Assembly: GCA_025677815.1 (NCBI GenBank)
Contig: JAIXMP010000004.1
Coordinates: forward strand, 186,001-250,000
Source: Phascolomyces articulosus
Lineage: Eukaryota > Mucoromycota > Mucoromycetes > Mucorales > Lichtheimiaceae
Direction: 5' to 3'
Length of the DNA stretch: 64,000 bases
Shown here: one piece after another, positions 1-11,300 of the stretch
Numbering within the stretch: the stretch's first letter is position 1
How the letters are laid out: each line of letters opens with the position of its first letter
Notes under the pieces: generated by a model
Database searches by the model: none
What the model saw: the letters and a program-made list of their open reading frames with translations, nothing else
What the model was told of the DNA's origin: nothing
Made by a program: the position numbers and the translations under genes

Positions 1-1
1 C

Positions 2-1930
2 AAAATCTGTCGTTCCATGCGTAATTGTGGTCGACATCAATGTAAAATACAGTGTTGTCCTGCAAGCAAACAAAAGGGTATTAAAAAATCCGTACGTCAT
101 GCAGGCACTGCGCACGATTGTCCAGAAATTTGTGGTCGTAAATTATCCTGCGGTATTCACGAGTGCAAAGAACCTTGCCATAAGGGCCGTTGTAAACCTT
201 GTTTAGGTAAAAATCTCAAAAACAAAAACAGATTAAAGAATTACACACCTTTTCTAACTTTTTTTTTTGTTCTTATTATAGAAGCGACATTTGATGAAGT
301 AACTTGTCATTGTGGACGAACACGATTGGAACCTCCAGTACGCTGCGGCACTAAATTGCCCCCATGCCCTCATTCATGTATTCGCGAAGCATCTTGTGGA
401 CACGTGCGACTAGTGCAGCATCCTTGTCATGCAGACAGTGAACCGTGCCCACCGTGTGTCATGTTAGTGGCACGAAAATGCGTTTGTGGCAAAACTGAAC
501 TCAAGAACGTACCATGTTATCGAGAATCGCCTCGTTGCGGTCGTATTTGTGAAAAACTGCTTGGATGTGGACGTCATCGATGTACAAAGACTTGCCATTC
601 TGGACCCTGTCTTACCGAAGGAGAAGCGTGTGTTCAGCTTTGCGATGGTAAACGGACCAAGTGCGGTCATTCGTGTAATAACAAGTGTCATGGCGCTACC
701 CCTTGTCCAGAAGACCAATCTTGTCAAACCATGATCCAAGTCGCATGTAAATGTGGTCAAAACGCACTCCAAGTACCGTGCAACGCCACTAAAGATTCAA
801 ATGGGTCAAAGCGCGAGCTGAGCTGTAATGATTTTTGTGCCAAGGTGGAAAGAAATCGAAGACTTGCATCTGCCCTTGAAATTGAACGGGACTCAACCAG
901 CGCTTCGCCATTAATCAATACCTCATCGGCCCATTCGCCAGGAACAGTAACAGGAGAAGATTCAATTCCGACATCAGACGAATTAGGTTACTATGACGAC
1001 ACTTTATGTGATTTCTATCTCGAGAATATCAGATGGTGTAAACAAACGGAATCCATGTTGATCGATTTTGTCAATGATCAAACAAAACAAGTTCTCCATT
1101 GTAAGCCTATGAAGAGCCATTTCCGGAAATTCATTCATCGATATAGTGTCCATTTTAATGTCGCTACGGAAGCCGTCGATCCTGAGCCTTATCGTAACGT
1201 TGTTATACGGAAAACTTTGGGTCGTACACGAATGCCCTCACCTTTATTGTCATTGGCTGCCCATCATCCTTCCATGAATCGTCCTCCACAACTAAATGCT
1301 CTGAAACAAGGAGCCTCCTCTGCACCTAAACAACCTGTCAATGCATTATGTCTTTCGGATCTAGCCTTTGGTCTCATCAAATCTGAATTAGATATGGAAT
1401 TAACAGCTGCTTTTGGTGATGATTTGAAATTTACATCAGAATGGTTAATGGACTCAGATGCCGTCCTAGTGATCCCGATTCTTGATCAATATCCAATAGA
1501 AGAAAAGGAAGAAATTGTTTGGTATTTAAAAAAGAAGGCCAAAGACAGTTTATCCACAAGTGGAAATGCAGCCCGTGTCGATTGTTGTTGGGTGGATAAG
1601 GAAGGAAGAATTACTTGGACGGAACGGAAAAATTTCCTTCAACAAAGTCAGGAAGATGAACAAGGACAACAGCAACAATCGTCATCATCTTCCAATAATA
1701 TTTTTGATGCCTTATCGTCTTCTTCGGATGAAGGCTGGATGCGCGTGGCCAAGAAGGAAGTTTCTACCGGAGATGCCTGGGATCAAGAACCCATTGTGAA
1801 GGAAAAAGCTACAACATCATCCACAACAACTACAGCATCACCATCTCCTCCTGTTGTCAATACAGCTACTGCTACTGCTGATATTGGTGGTGGAACATCC
1901 TCTGATGATTGGGAAGATCTTGGAAAATAA
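2..1930 (+). CDS. FAP1: NF-X1-type zinc-finger protein with R3H domain (FAP1-like), 5' end outside window
   Basis: The reading frame is open from base 2, so the start lies upstream. About the first 270 residues are Cys/His-rich NF-X1 zinc-finger repeats with spaced CGxxxC and CGHxC motifs. An R3H domain follows, near residue 370 counted from the Met at 17, with a visible RKFIHRYSVH core, a motif known to bind single-stranded nucleic acid. Behind it is an RRM-like segment, then a Ser/Thr-rich tail ending SDDWEDLGK. This order is that of yeast Fap1 and animal NFX1, which are RING-like zinc-finger proteins; yeast Fap1 binds FKBP12. One probable intron (207-281, GTAAAA...TTATAG, branch-like CTAAC at 254) is 75 nt with no stop, so unspliced mRNA would add 25 residues. 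The family call is firm; the cellular role is inferred. Confidence 0.88.
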   Translation, partial: KICRSMRNCGRHQCKIQCCPASKQKGIKKSVRHAGTAHDCPEICGRKLSCGIHECKEPCHKGRCKPCLGKNLKNKNRLKNYTPFLTFFFVLIIEATFDEVTCHCGRTRLEPPVRCGTKLPPCPHSCIREASCGHVRLVQHPCHADSEPCPPCVMLVARKCVCGKTELKNVPCYRESPRCGRICEKLLGCGRHRCTKTCHSGPCLTEGEACVQLCDGKRTKCGHSCNNKCHGATPCPEDQSCQTMIQVACKCGQNALQVPCNATKDSNGSKRELSCNDFCAKVERNRRLASALEIERDSTSASPLINTSSAHSPGTVTGEDSIPTSDELGYYDDTLCDFYLENIRWCKQTESMLIDFVNDQTKQVLHCKPMKSHFRKFIHRYSVHFNVATEAVDPEPYRNVVIRKTLGRTRMPSPLLSLAAHHPSMNRPPQLNALKQGASSAPKQPVNALCLSDLAFGLIKSELDMELTAAFGDDLKFTSEWLMDSDAVLVIPILDQYPIEEKEEIVWYLKKKAKDSLSTSGNAARVDCCWVDKEGRITWTERKNFLQQSQEDEQGQQQQSSSSSNNIFDALSSSSDEGWMRVAKKEVSTGDAWDQEPIVKEKATTSSTTTTASPSPPVVNTATATADIGGGTSSDDWEDLGK

Positions 1931-3581
1931 TAGAACATTTTATAACTACTCCAATTAAATAAATAAATAAAAATATCGAAAATTAATTCTTTTTATTCCA
2001 TGACTGTGGATCTTTGTGGATGCCATTAAATATGCAAAAATATATATTTTCAAATTGAAAAAAAAAAAAACAATAACAACATTATAGTACTTGAATCATT
2101 AACAAACTTCTGCATACTCTACAGTATTAATTTATAATAATAAATCTTTAATTTTTCGTATATTTATATCAATAACACATCCAATTCAATCTATTCCCAG
2201 TACACGCTCTTTCATTAATATAGATTATCATGGTTGAGATTAGCCTTTTATATCACTTTTTTTTTACATGATCTCAACCCCAATCTTTTTTCTAATAAGA
2301 AGCGAATAGTAGAAAATATATTTAACGATCAGCAGTTATCTCTAAGTCCATATGACGAATAATTTAGATAAACGATATTAACATGATTTACACGTGGCTT
2401 ACGTGATCATGGTGAAGCATTATAAAATTGTTCATATGGTGTGAAGCACACCACACAACCATGCCTTTTATTATATACATGTATGGAAGTTGACCTGAGC
2501 AATTTTTAACTATAGTATCAACGTTTATATCTTTCTTTAGAGAGTAAAAGATTCTTTATTCATGACTACATTATAAAAACTGCGGTAAAAGTTATAAATA
2601 TATATTTCATGTATCATGATGATAAATTCGACATGTTGTCGAACATCGATAATACTGCGCGTGAAGTAATCGTTGATCCTAATGATAACTACTCAAGATT
2701 TAGACGCACTAGCTCTATTTTCTGTTTCTTTCCTTTCTTATTATTAGATGAATAAAGCATGTACTTTGAAAGATCATACATAGAGAACCTAGATGATATA
2801 TAAAATATATTGAAAACTGCAATAAGTGGAACAAAATACAAAACTATTATTTATTAAAATGGAAACTGTAGTATGATGATGCTATAGTGCCTATTAATGA
2901 TTCTAAACAAGTATATGTACAGTGATGAAGAATATATCCAATCATAATATTAATAAAGAAAAATTGAAACGTATCAAGATAATAATAAACTACTATTCAG
3001 GTTATATATATGTAGTAACCTAAGCAGCAGATAACATATAACCTAGGTTTTGCTGAACAACAATGCAACATGGTAATATTGGCAAAAACAAAACAAAACA
3101 ACATCACAGGGTGATATACACCAAGATCAAGTATATTGATAACTGTACATTAGTTACCAAAAGTGGAACGATTTCGGATGATTAGAAATCGATAGAACTT
3201 TTTTTTTATGTCATGATGTTGATGATCACAGAAAAAAATATGAAATTCAAAAGTAGTATTTTATAATAATAATAAACATGCTAAAATATTTATTTCTGAA
3301 ATGTACAAAATGCTATAAACTTTTTTTATATAAAAAAAAGCTAATAAAAAAATAGTTAAGAATGACAAGAGAAGAGGTTATATATGATAAAATAATACTA
3401 ATAAGCGGGGAAGGATAATAATAAGGTGTGTATATAAAATGTGCAGAATTTTTTTTGGAATAAATGAAAAAAAAAGGGACGAATTCAGGATTGGGTTGCT
3501 TTTTCAAGTTTCGATATAAAAAAAGTGATAAGTGTATGTGTTTAAAGATGGGATGTAGAGGAGGAAGAATGGATATCATTT
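1931..3581. other. Intergenic, convergent 3' ends of FAP1 and the aldo-keto reductase
   Basis: AT-rich sequence with A and T runs and no open frame with protein-like composition. It should hold both 3' UTRs; AATAAA-like strings occur near 1957 and 1961. The only long frame, 3313-3606 on the minus strand, is Tyr/Phe/Ser/Pro low complexity and is not taken as a gene. Confidence 0.6.
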
Positions 3582-4655
3582 TTATAAGAAAATAGGTAAA
3601 TCCCAACCCTTAATAACTGGGTCATTAAATCGAAGTCCCATATCGAGTTGATTAATAGCTTGAATATCTTCTTCGTCCATCTTCCAATTTAATGCGTCCA
3701 AATTGCTCTTCATACGTGCAACACTTGTACTTTTTGGGACAACACCCACATTACGTTCAATAGACCAACGAAGGGCCACTTGACCAGGAGCACGGTTATA
3801 TTTAGCAGCAATTTCCTTAATCACTGGATTTTCAAAGATGGGTTCAACAGACTTGGCATGTTTTAAACCACCTGCGGCGAATGAAGCAGGTCCAAAGGAT
3901 GAATAAGCTGTTACGGCGATACCTTGCTTTTGAATCCATTTGACGTAGGCATCTTGTTGCATGTAAGGATGTAATTCGACTTGTAATAAAGCAGGTTGAA
4001 TTCGACAATAAGACAATAAATCCATCATAAGTTGTGCATTAAAGTTGGACATGCCAATGTTGCGTACAAGGCCTTCATCGACTAAAGCTTCCATAGCAGC
4101 CCAAGTGACATGCATTGGTGTACGTGCACGAGTCACTTGTGTGTCGCCAGGTTGAGTCCATCCTGCTGGATATTTTACTTCGAATGGGACATGTTCAAGA
4201 GCGACAGGAACTAAAAGAAAATGATTAAATAGAAAGAAAATGAATAAGTATCTACACGATTGATTATATAAATACTTTGAAAGAAAGAAAGAAAGAAATA
4301 AAAACAGACACTTACAGTGAATAAGGTACATGTCAACATAATCCAAACCCAAATCGTCCAAACTACGCTTGCAAGCCATACGAACGTGTTCCTTGGCATG
4401 GTTGGTACACCAAAGTTTGGAGATGACAAATAATTCCTTGCGTTCGACTAAACCATCATTGATAGCCATGCGAATGCCATCACCGACTTCTTTTTCATTG
4501 TAATAGTTGGAACCACCATCAAACAATCGATAACCGACCTTAATGGCATTGTAAATGACTTCAGCGGTTTGCTCAGGAGGAATCTTTGCACAGCCAAAAC
4601 CAATCAAGGGCATCTTGTCGGCAGAAGGATTAAGAGTGATGTATTCAATAGTCAT
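3582..4655 (-). CDS. Aldo-keto reductase (NAD(P)H-dependent aldose/D-xylose reductase type)
   Basis: Two exons, 4316-4655 and 3582-4210. The intron 4211-4315 (GTAAGTG...TTTTAG) is 105 nt and free of stops, so the frame reads through it; splicing gives 322 residues and restores LIHFPVAL. The catalytic tetrad of aldo-keto reductases is present: Asp46, Tyr51 (in NYYNE), Lys80 (ISKLW) and His113 (YLIHF). GMSNF and a VPKST cofactor-binding motif also match. Length and motifs fit the fungal xylose/aldose reductase group, cytosolic enzymes that reduce sugar aldehydes to polyols with NADPH or NADH. The true substrate (xylose, glycerol precursors or others) cannot be read from sequence. The start is the first Met, just ahead of the barrel's first strand. 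Confidence 0.92.
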   Translation of the reverse strand: MTIEYITLNPSADKMPLIGFGCAKIPPEQTAEVIYNAIKVGYRLFDGGSNYYNEKEVGDGIRMAINDGLVERKELFVISKLWCTNHAKEHVRMACKRSLDDLGLDYVDMYLIHCKCLFLFLSFFLSKYLYNQSCRYLFIFFLFNHFLLVPVALEHVPFEVKYPAGWTQPGDTQVTRARTPMHVTWAAMEALVDEGLVRNIGMSNFNAQLMMDLLSYCRIQPALLQVELHPYMQQDAYVKWIQKQGIAVTAYSSFGPASFAAGGLKHAKSVEPIFENPVIKEIAAKYNRAPGQVALRWSIERNVGVVPKSTSVARMKSNLDALNWKMDEEDIQAINQLDMGLRFNDPVIKGWDLPIFL

Positions 4656-6791
4656 TGTTGTTTTATTTGTTATTGATAATAAGAAGATGAATGTAATATA
4701 TAGTTTTGTTGTTATAGTAATGAAGGAAGAAAAGAAAAGAAAAAGAATGCAAAACGGTTGATGGAAGAGGGTATTTATATTTAAATTGCTGGTTTCGGAA
4801 GGAAATGATAGTTGATAGATAAATAAAGTACAGAAAAAAAATTACTTCTTTGACATGGTGTTTTCGTCATGGGGGGGAGAAGGAGAGAGAGTTCACACAT
4901 ATCTAGACAAAATCAAGCAAGAATTCCTTATAAAATCATTCATCATAATCACTATGCAAATTACATATATAAAAGTAGTAACTGGGGAATCTGATTTTCT
5001 TTTCCTGGTAGGTCACGCATAAAATTAAGCGTGGATCAAACCAGATAAGAAACTCAAGTAACAGAAGGGGACAGAAAATTATTTTTTATTAGATTATGTG
5101 CGTGTGTGTGAAAGAATTTAGGATGAGAAACCCCTCTTTTTTTGAGTTTACACCTACTTAACACATAGTCATATATGTACCCACATTAGGTAGAATAATC
5201 ATCCTACTAATATAAGTATAATAATAATAATAATACACATAGAAGCACGCGCATGAGGTCAGTCAAAGTTTTTATCGATAAAAATGGGATGATGGATGGA
5301 TATGGGAATTGATTATATTTGTGAATTCTACTCCATTTTTCTACTCTTATTTTTTATTATTATATATTTGTACCACTACCAAAGCAACTTTAACGGAACC
5401 TCGTCCACCATTCTCATGGTTATTTTGTTATAGAATCATAATATGAAGATTAACTGCATTTTCTCACGACGGAATCAAATTATGCGTAAAATTACTTGTA
5501 CCGAGTAAAAAACAACGAATACTTCTTTAATCTTCTACTCGAATCATATATCAAGCTGAGTTAAACTCTGTTTTTTTTTTGTTGGGTTGAATAGCCGAGG
5601 TAGGTTTTTCTGTCGAACGATAAATATCCTGGTCCGGCAATTTGATGATGAACAACAAGTAACAGGTCCGATTACCCAGATATGGGTTTTGTCAAATACC
5701 AACCTCCCATCGGAAAATGTAAAAAAAAAAAAAAGCGCCACACATAAACATACAAGGAAGAAGATGGGAAACAAACCATTATTTGTGATGATGATGATGA
5801 TGATGATAATATATTATAATGATGACACCCCACATAGCAATATACATATATAACCCATTCATAATGATAAACCCTAATAACAACTTTCACCCCCCAAAAA
5901 AACAGTTGTACATTATCGATATATGGATATATGCGTGTAAAAGGATAAAAATAAAGAAGGATCCATCCCGATTTATTATTGCACATGTCATCTCTGTATG
6001 TTTTACTGTAATATATGTGTGTGTCGTCATTTTCTTTATGATGATGATGGTTTGTAAAGGAAGAAAGTGATCACATGGATGAATATCTATCACTATTATT
6101 ATTTAGAAATAGAAAATAATGATTGATAGTAAATCGATAACACATATAAATATATAATCTTTTCTTCTTCTTCCTTCAATTAACTCCTTGGTGCTACCAT
6201 TCTCAAGCTTTACAATTGATTGCTTATCGATAAATCTATGATACGTAGTGAAATCTGGGGAAGAAAAATAAAACAAAACTAAGCGGACTTTCTTAAGCCA
6301 TCATATTTTCTCTCAAAAATATGCCGTGATTGCTTAGTTTTCCTTGTTGCTGCTTCTTTCTCATTGTAAAAAAAAAAAACGTTCAGGCCACCTGTACTAC
6401 CATTGAACTTTTTTCTTTCATAAAAAAATATCAACAAGACACCCAAAAACAAAGTGATCGACACTTAATTTCTACTTCTTTTATGGTTTGCTATGTTTAA
6501 GATCAAATAAAAACTAAAAATTAGTTGTCCATGTCTCAGATTCATATTTTAGTCTCTAAATTATTAGATAGTCAGCAACCATAAACAATTAAAATGAGGG
6601 AGAAAAGAAACAAAAGGTTATTGTTAATAGGAGCGGAACTATTGTGGATCTTCTATACCATTATTTTTAGGGAGAGGCTGAGTCGCCTAACTTGCTCAAG
6701 TTCTCTCAGGTACCCGAACCAAAGAACTCTCTTTTTTAGACTGTTTTTATATTTTCTCTGCTATATTATTATTATTATATAATATATTGTC
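4656..6791. promoter_or_regulatory. Divergent intergenic region between the aldo-keto reductase and the Opy2-like gene
   Basis: About 2.1 kb that must carry both promoters. It is AT-rich with simple repeats, including a GAT trinucleotide tract near 5787-5808, a G run at 4871-4877 and A runs. Frames at 5544-6093 on both strands are low-complexity and mutually overlapping. A less AT-rich patch at 6669-6730 contains short self-complementary stretches but matches no RNA class I know. No factor-binding site could be assigned. Confidence 0.4.
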
Positions 6792-8377
6792 ATGTCGCCA
6801 TCGGATGGTAAGAGAAATGATAATAATAACAAAGTCACCTGAATAAAAAAAAATACTTTGGTTCATAATTATTAATCTTTTCTTCTTCTTTCTTTATTTT
6901 ATTTTAAAAAGTAAAAATTACACGACTTCCAACAAGAATAAGACCCCAATTATTACAACGACGACGTCTCTTGGATAAACGTAATGAATGTCAACCTTCT
7001 CATTGTAAACCTCAATGTGTACCTGGTTGTTCATCGAATCAACGATGTATATTGGATGTCATGAAAAATTGTGGTGAATGCCCAGTCTCTCAGTGTGTCA
7101 GTTTATCAGCTTTGGGCATTTCTTCCCACACGAACGATCTCCCCAATAATAATATCAGCAGCAACGACAATGAGGTAATATCTTCTACAAGTGGCGATGA
7201 AAATAGTAACAATAAAACAGGCCTCATTGCCGGCCTCACGACTGGATTAGTAGCAGGTGCTGTGATTGTAGTGGCTATTGCTGGTTTGGTTTACTTTAAA
7301 CGAAAACGACGCACTCAACAACAGAAAGATCAATATAACAATACTACGCAACGACAGTTGGAAGAACGGGTTCCTACAATCAACAATAAACCACTGGGAC
7401 CTCCTCCTGCTGCTGCAGTACTACCTGCTACAACGATGTTGCCTACAGACACAACATTTTGGCCAAAGGTAAATTACTCTTTTACTTGAAATGGGAATAA
7501 TCGATGTACCATTAAAAAATACATAATACAAATGATAATGAATTTATATTAAAAATATCATCTATTTTCTATATATATATAACAGGAGGCAGCACCACCT
7601 TCTCCTCAATCTCCTGTGTTTATGGGTAATACACTTCAAATCCCTCGTCTTACAACAACTCCTAGTACACCACCACCTACTAGTACAAACATAACATCTC
7701 CCAATACGATCCGTCAATCTCTTAGTTTACTTCCATCCACAGCAGCAACATCAATCTCTGCCTCATCCTCTTCTATTCGTCCACCTCCTCCTATGATAAG
7801 TCGGTCCTCTTCTGTGAAATTAACAAAATATGATCATCAACGTACTACAACAAAAGATTCCAATACCAGTATTAATAGCAATGATGATCTGGATGATGAT
7901 GAGGATCAGGTACAAGTACGAAGGGCAGTTTCTGTAAATAAAAGACAAGGGCTATCACGATCGGCATCATTGGGATCAAAAACAACTCGATCTGCTACGG
8001 GTGAAGCTGTACCTATTGTTTATGCACGACCTACTATGGTACGCATCAATACCATTACACGTAAAGAAAATGGAATCACTCGAAAAGCATCTGTTCGTAC
8101 AGTGATTTCGACTTCATCTCAACAAAATCAACAGCATCGAAAATCCATAGCATCTGCAGCTGCAGAACAACCCATCACGTTACAACCCATTCAACCAAAT
8201 GAACGACGATTACGAACAGAAAGTTGGAATTCACAACATAGCATTGCAAATAGTTCACATTCATCAATAGGTGATGGTGAAATTACCGTTTTTTGGGATG
8301 CCCCTCCAACGACCACCAATACTACTTCTACTTCTATTACCAATACTACTACTTCTTTTACAAATAATGATCAATAA
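6792..8377 (+). CDS. OPY2: Opy2-type single-pass membrane anchor protein
   Basis: Three exons in consistent phase: 6792-6807 (16 nt, MSPSD plus one base), 6912-7468 and 7586-8377; 454 residues. Residues 32-67 hold eight cysteines spaced as in the Opy2 N-terminal domain (CxPxC, GCSSNQRCIL, CGECPVSQC). A 25-residue hydrophobic Gly/Ala/Val segment follows at about 108-134, then KRKRR as a stop-transfer signal. The rest is a long Ser/Thr/Asn/Gln/Pro-rich cytoplasmic tail with GEITVFWD near its end. Yeast Opy2 sits in the plasma membrane and recruits Ste50 to the HOG osmostress and filamentation MAP-kinase pathways. There is no signal peptide, so the N terminus would be outside by a reverse signal-anchor mechanism. 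The short first exon is the least certain part, but splice phase and sites fit exactly. Confidence 0.75.
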
Positions 8378-11300
8378 TACTTTAACTCATAATTATAATA
8401 GTAATAATAACTCTTTATTAGCATCTCCAACAGCATCTTTTTTTTCATATTACCTTTTTTTTTATTTTCAAAACAATTCCTGTTCTTTTCTTGCACATAC
8501 TATATATATTATGACACAACATTCACATCACTTTTTTTCTCTCATACTTTACCCTTCTTCCCTTCTTTCTCCCTTCAGTAATCATTATTCTGGATCATAT
8601 TCATTTCCTTTCTTTTATTTTTAATTTATTCTTTTGTTGTTGTAGATAAAATGAAATACATATTGACTTTTGCTTATAGTATATTTATATATTGGCTGTT
8701 TGAAAATAAAAAAATATAAACAAATAAATATAAAAACATGTACAACTTCTTTACTATATTATTACCCCTATATACTACATCTTGTTCATCATTATCATTA
8801 TCTAATTTAATTACACTATAACAAGAAATCATTTATATAAGATAACAAGAATACATTATTATGAAGTTGCTTTCTTGTATTTAGATAATAGCTTATTATA
8901 CAGGTAATTAAGAGCCAAGAATTTGAAAATTAAGGGGGATCAAAGGGATGCCATCTTTAGACTGTCATTATCAATAGGATCGGATCACCTTTCAATACAT
9001 ATTAGGAGAAGGGTTCTATTGGTAAAAAGTATCTGTGATTATAAAATTTGTTTATTAAGCATAACTTTGTAGAGAACCCTGTACTCACACGCCGTGTTAC
9101 ATTAAACTATTGTTGGAATCCGTTACACATATAATGAGAGGGGTTTTGTATCATTTATAAAATAGCATTCTATGGCAAGGAAGAGCAACCATGAACTGAG
9201 TCACCAGTAATACAAGGTTATAAATTCTCATACATACCCAGTCCAGTGGGTTGTTATACTTATATATTATTTTCTGCATTCTGAGTTAACAAACCCAGCA
9301 GAAACTTTATATATTCTTAAAAAAACCAACATTCAAAATGAGACATCATCCAAGTTCTTGAGAAATGGGTAAGGAAAGGAAAATAATATAATAATGTAGA
9401 ATGTTTTTAAATAAGCAGTCTTTTTTCCCCTACAAGTTCAATGATATATACTTGATTATCAGACAAAGTAGTGTGATGATGAAGATGGATAGAATATCCA
9501 AACTAGGAAAGATAGAGAAGATCTTAGTTACAATTTCCTTTTTTTGAATAAAAAAACTCGTGTTATTATATCTTTAAGTTTTATAATAATTGTTTGAATA
9601 AAGAAATAGATAGTAAATGACAATCCTGAGAAGAATTCTTTCATCGTTAAACATCATCGTAAAAAAAAAAGTGTGTATATATATATGGGTAAAATAATCA
9701 TCCTATTTTTTACTGATCAGTAAGTCAATCTGTTAAATTGGGAACTATGATATATTTATTTTTTTGTTTCCATAATGGTGGATAATAAAATGATAGATAT
9801 CATGAAAATGTACACCGATCGATTACAATCATTGTTTAGTAAGATTAAAGAATAACTGATGGCAGAATTGATAACGTCTTTTACAGGAAACTGTACATAA
9901 CATCATTGTATTGATCATATGAACAAAAAAACAGGGGACTCTGTATTTTTTGCAGAAAAACAGAAAAAAAAGCAGCTTTCCCCTACAAAAGTGATTGCAT
10001 ATAAAAACAAATAACCAGATTTGTGTTATTGGTCTGGGGAAAGTGAAAGAATATGATCGTTCATCCTCCAGTTAATCGTCGTTTTCGTTGTGTGTGAGAA
10101 TTTTTACACTAAAAAAACGCATGTTATTCACAAAAAAGAAAAATATAGAAGCAATGGATTAAAAACAAACTTTACTTGACGACTACTTTCTCTTGAAAGA
10201 TGTTATAGTAACAACAGGTAGTACAGGAGGAAATGTAAGAAGTAAAAAGGTTAGCTGCGCAACAAAAGAAATAAGTTTGTTATTTTTTCTGCTTTTTCTG
10301 TATTAAGAGTAAATTATATTGAACGCATGAGGTTCAGGCGTGGTAAAAAAAAAAAAAAAGGAATCGACATCATAATAGAAGACTTGTGCTATTTTGAAAA
10401 TACCATCCATGTGTTTCTACTCTTCCGGCATTAATTTAATATATCTCTTCCATTTTTGTTCGATATCAAGGATAGTACGTAATATTATTTTTTCGAGTAC
10501 TTGAAAGTGATGGTAACTCTTCTTATTAGTGTCCCATTATTATGTACATGTGCATTTCAAATAAAGGAAATTTGGGTGTAATGACTTTGTTTGCTGTGAT
10601 TAGTACTACATTTATATTACTATTTTGCAAATAAGCTGATAAAAAGCAGCTACTTCTTTATCATCTCTACCGTACACTTTAACTTTATTTAATAATGATT
10701 TTATCATTACTATCGTGTAAGTCAGTTAATCGACCAATAATCGTTTATATATCAGAGTATGGATGATAATCATTAACTTCAACTCCACATTACCAAATAA
10801 ATATTGATTAGTATGATTGGGCTTATCATCATTGTCGATGAGGTGTTGATAAGCCAATGACAATAAAATATGTGCTAATAATTACTGTGTACTCAATGAT
10901 TTCTTCTCACACACATAAAGAGATAAAGAGCAACAAAAGTGAGCCATAACATAAAAATGAGTCCCCTAGCCTTTGTTAAAAAAGAGAAAGCCGAAAAATT
11001 TAAGGATGATGAGCTAGATTTTCGTCATTCTTATGAGCAAACTACATGGCTGTGGTGGTTGTGTAATGAGAAAAAAATACACACTAGCTACAACAACATA
11101 CACCCACATGATATTGATGAACCTTCCATCACCTTATTATCTTGGTGATCCACCACAATAGCAAAAGTAGTATAAACATAATATATACTCTATAGTATAA
11201 ACATTTTTGTTATTACATAATGAGATTTGAGTTGTTCAAGTAAGTGGATATAGATTTTTGGTATCTAAAAGAAATATATGAACAACAGCGAAAAAATGAA

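Noticed and set aside
5544..6093. Overlapping 68-104-codon frames on both strands
   Set aside because: Low-complexity, composed of simple repeats and homopolymer runs; no splice or domain support.
6669..6730. Structured patch with CTGAG and ACCCGAACC strings recalling a TPP riboswitch
   Set aside because: The conserved GAACCTGATC and CTGAGA elements are not present in the right order and the stems do not form; it is also not next to a thiamine gene.
10939..11148. 69-codon frame in the 8.4-14.2 kb gap
   Set aside because: No domain, isolated, and no pyrimidine-rich leader of the kind seen at the real genes.
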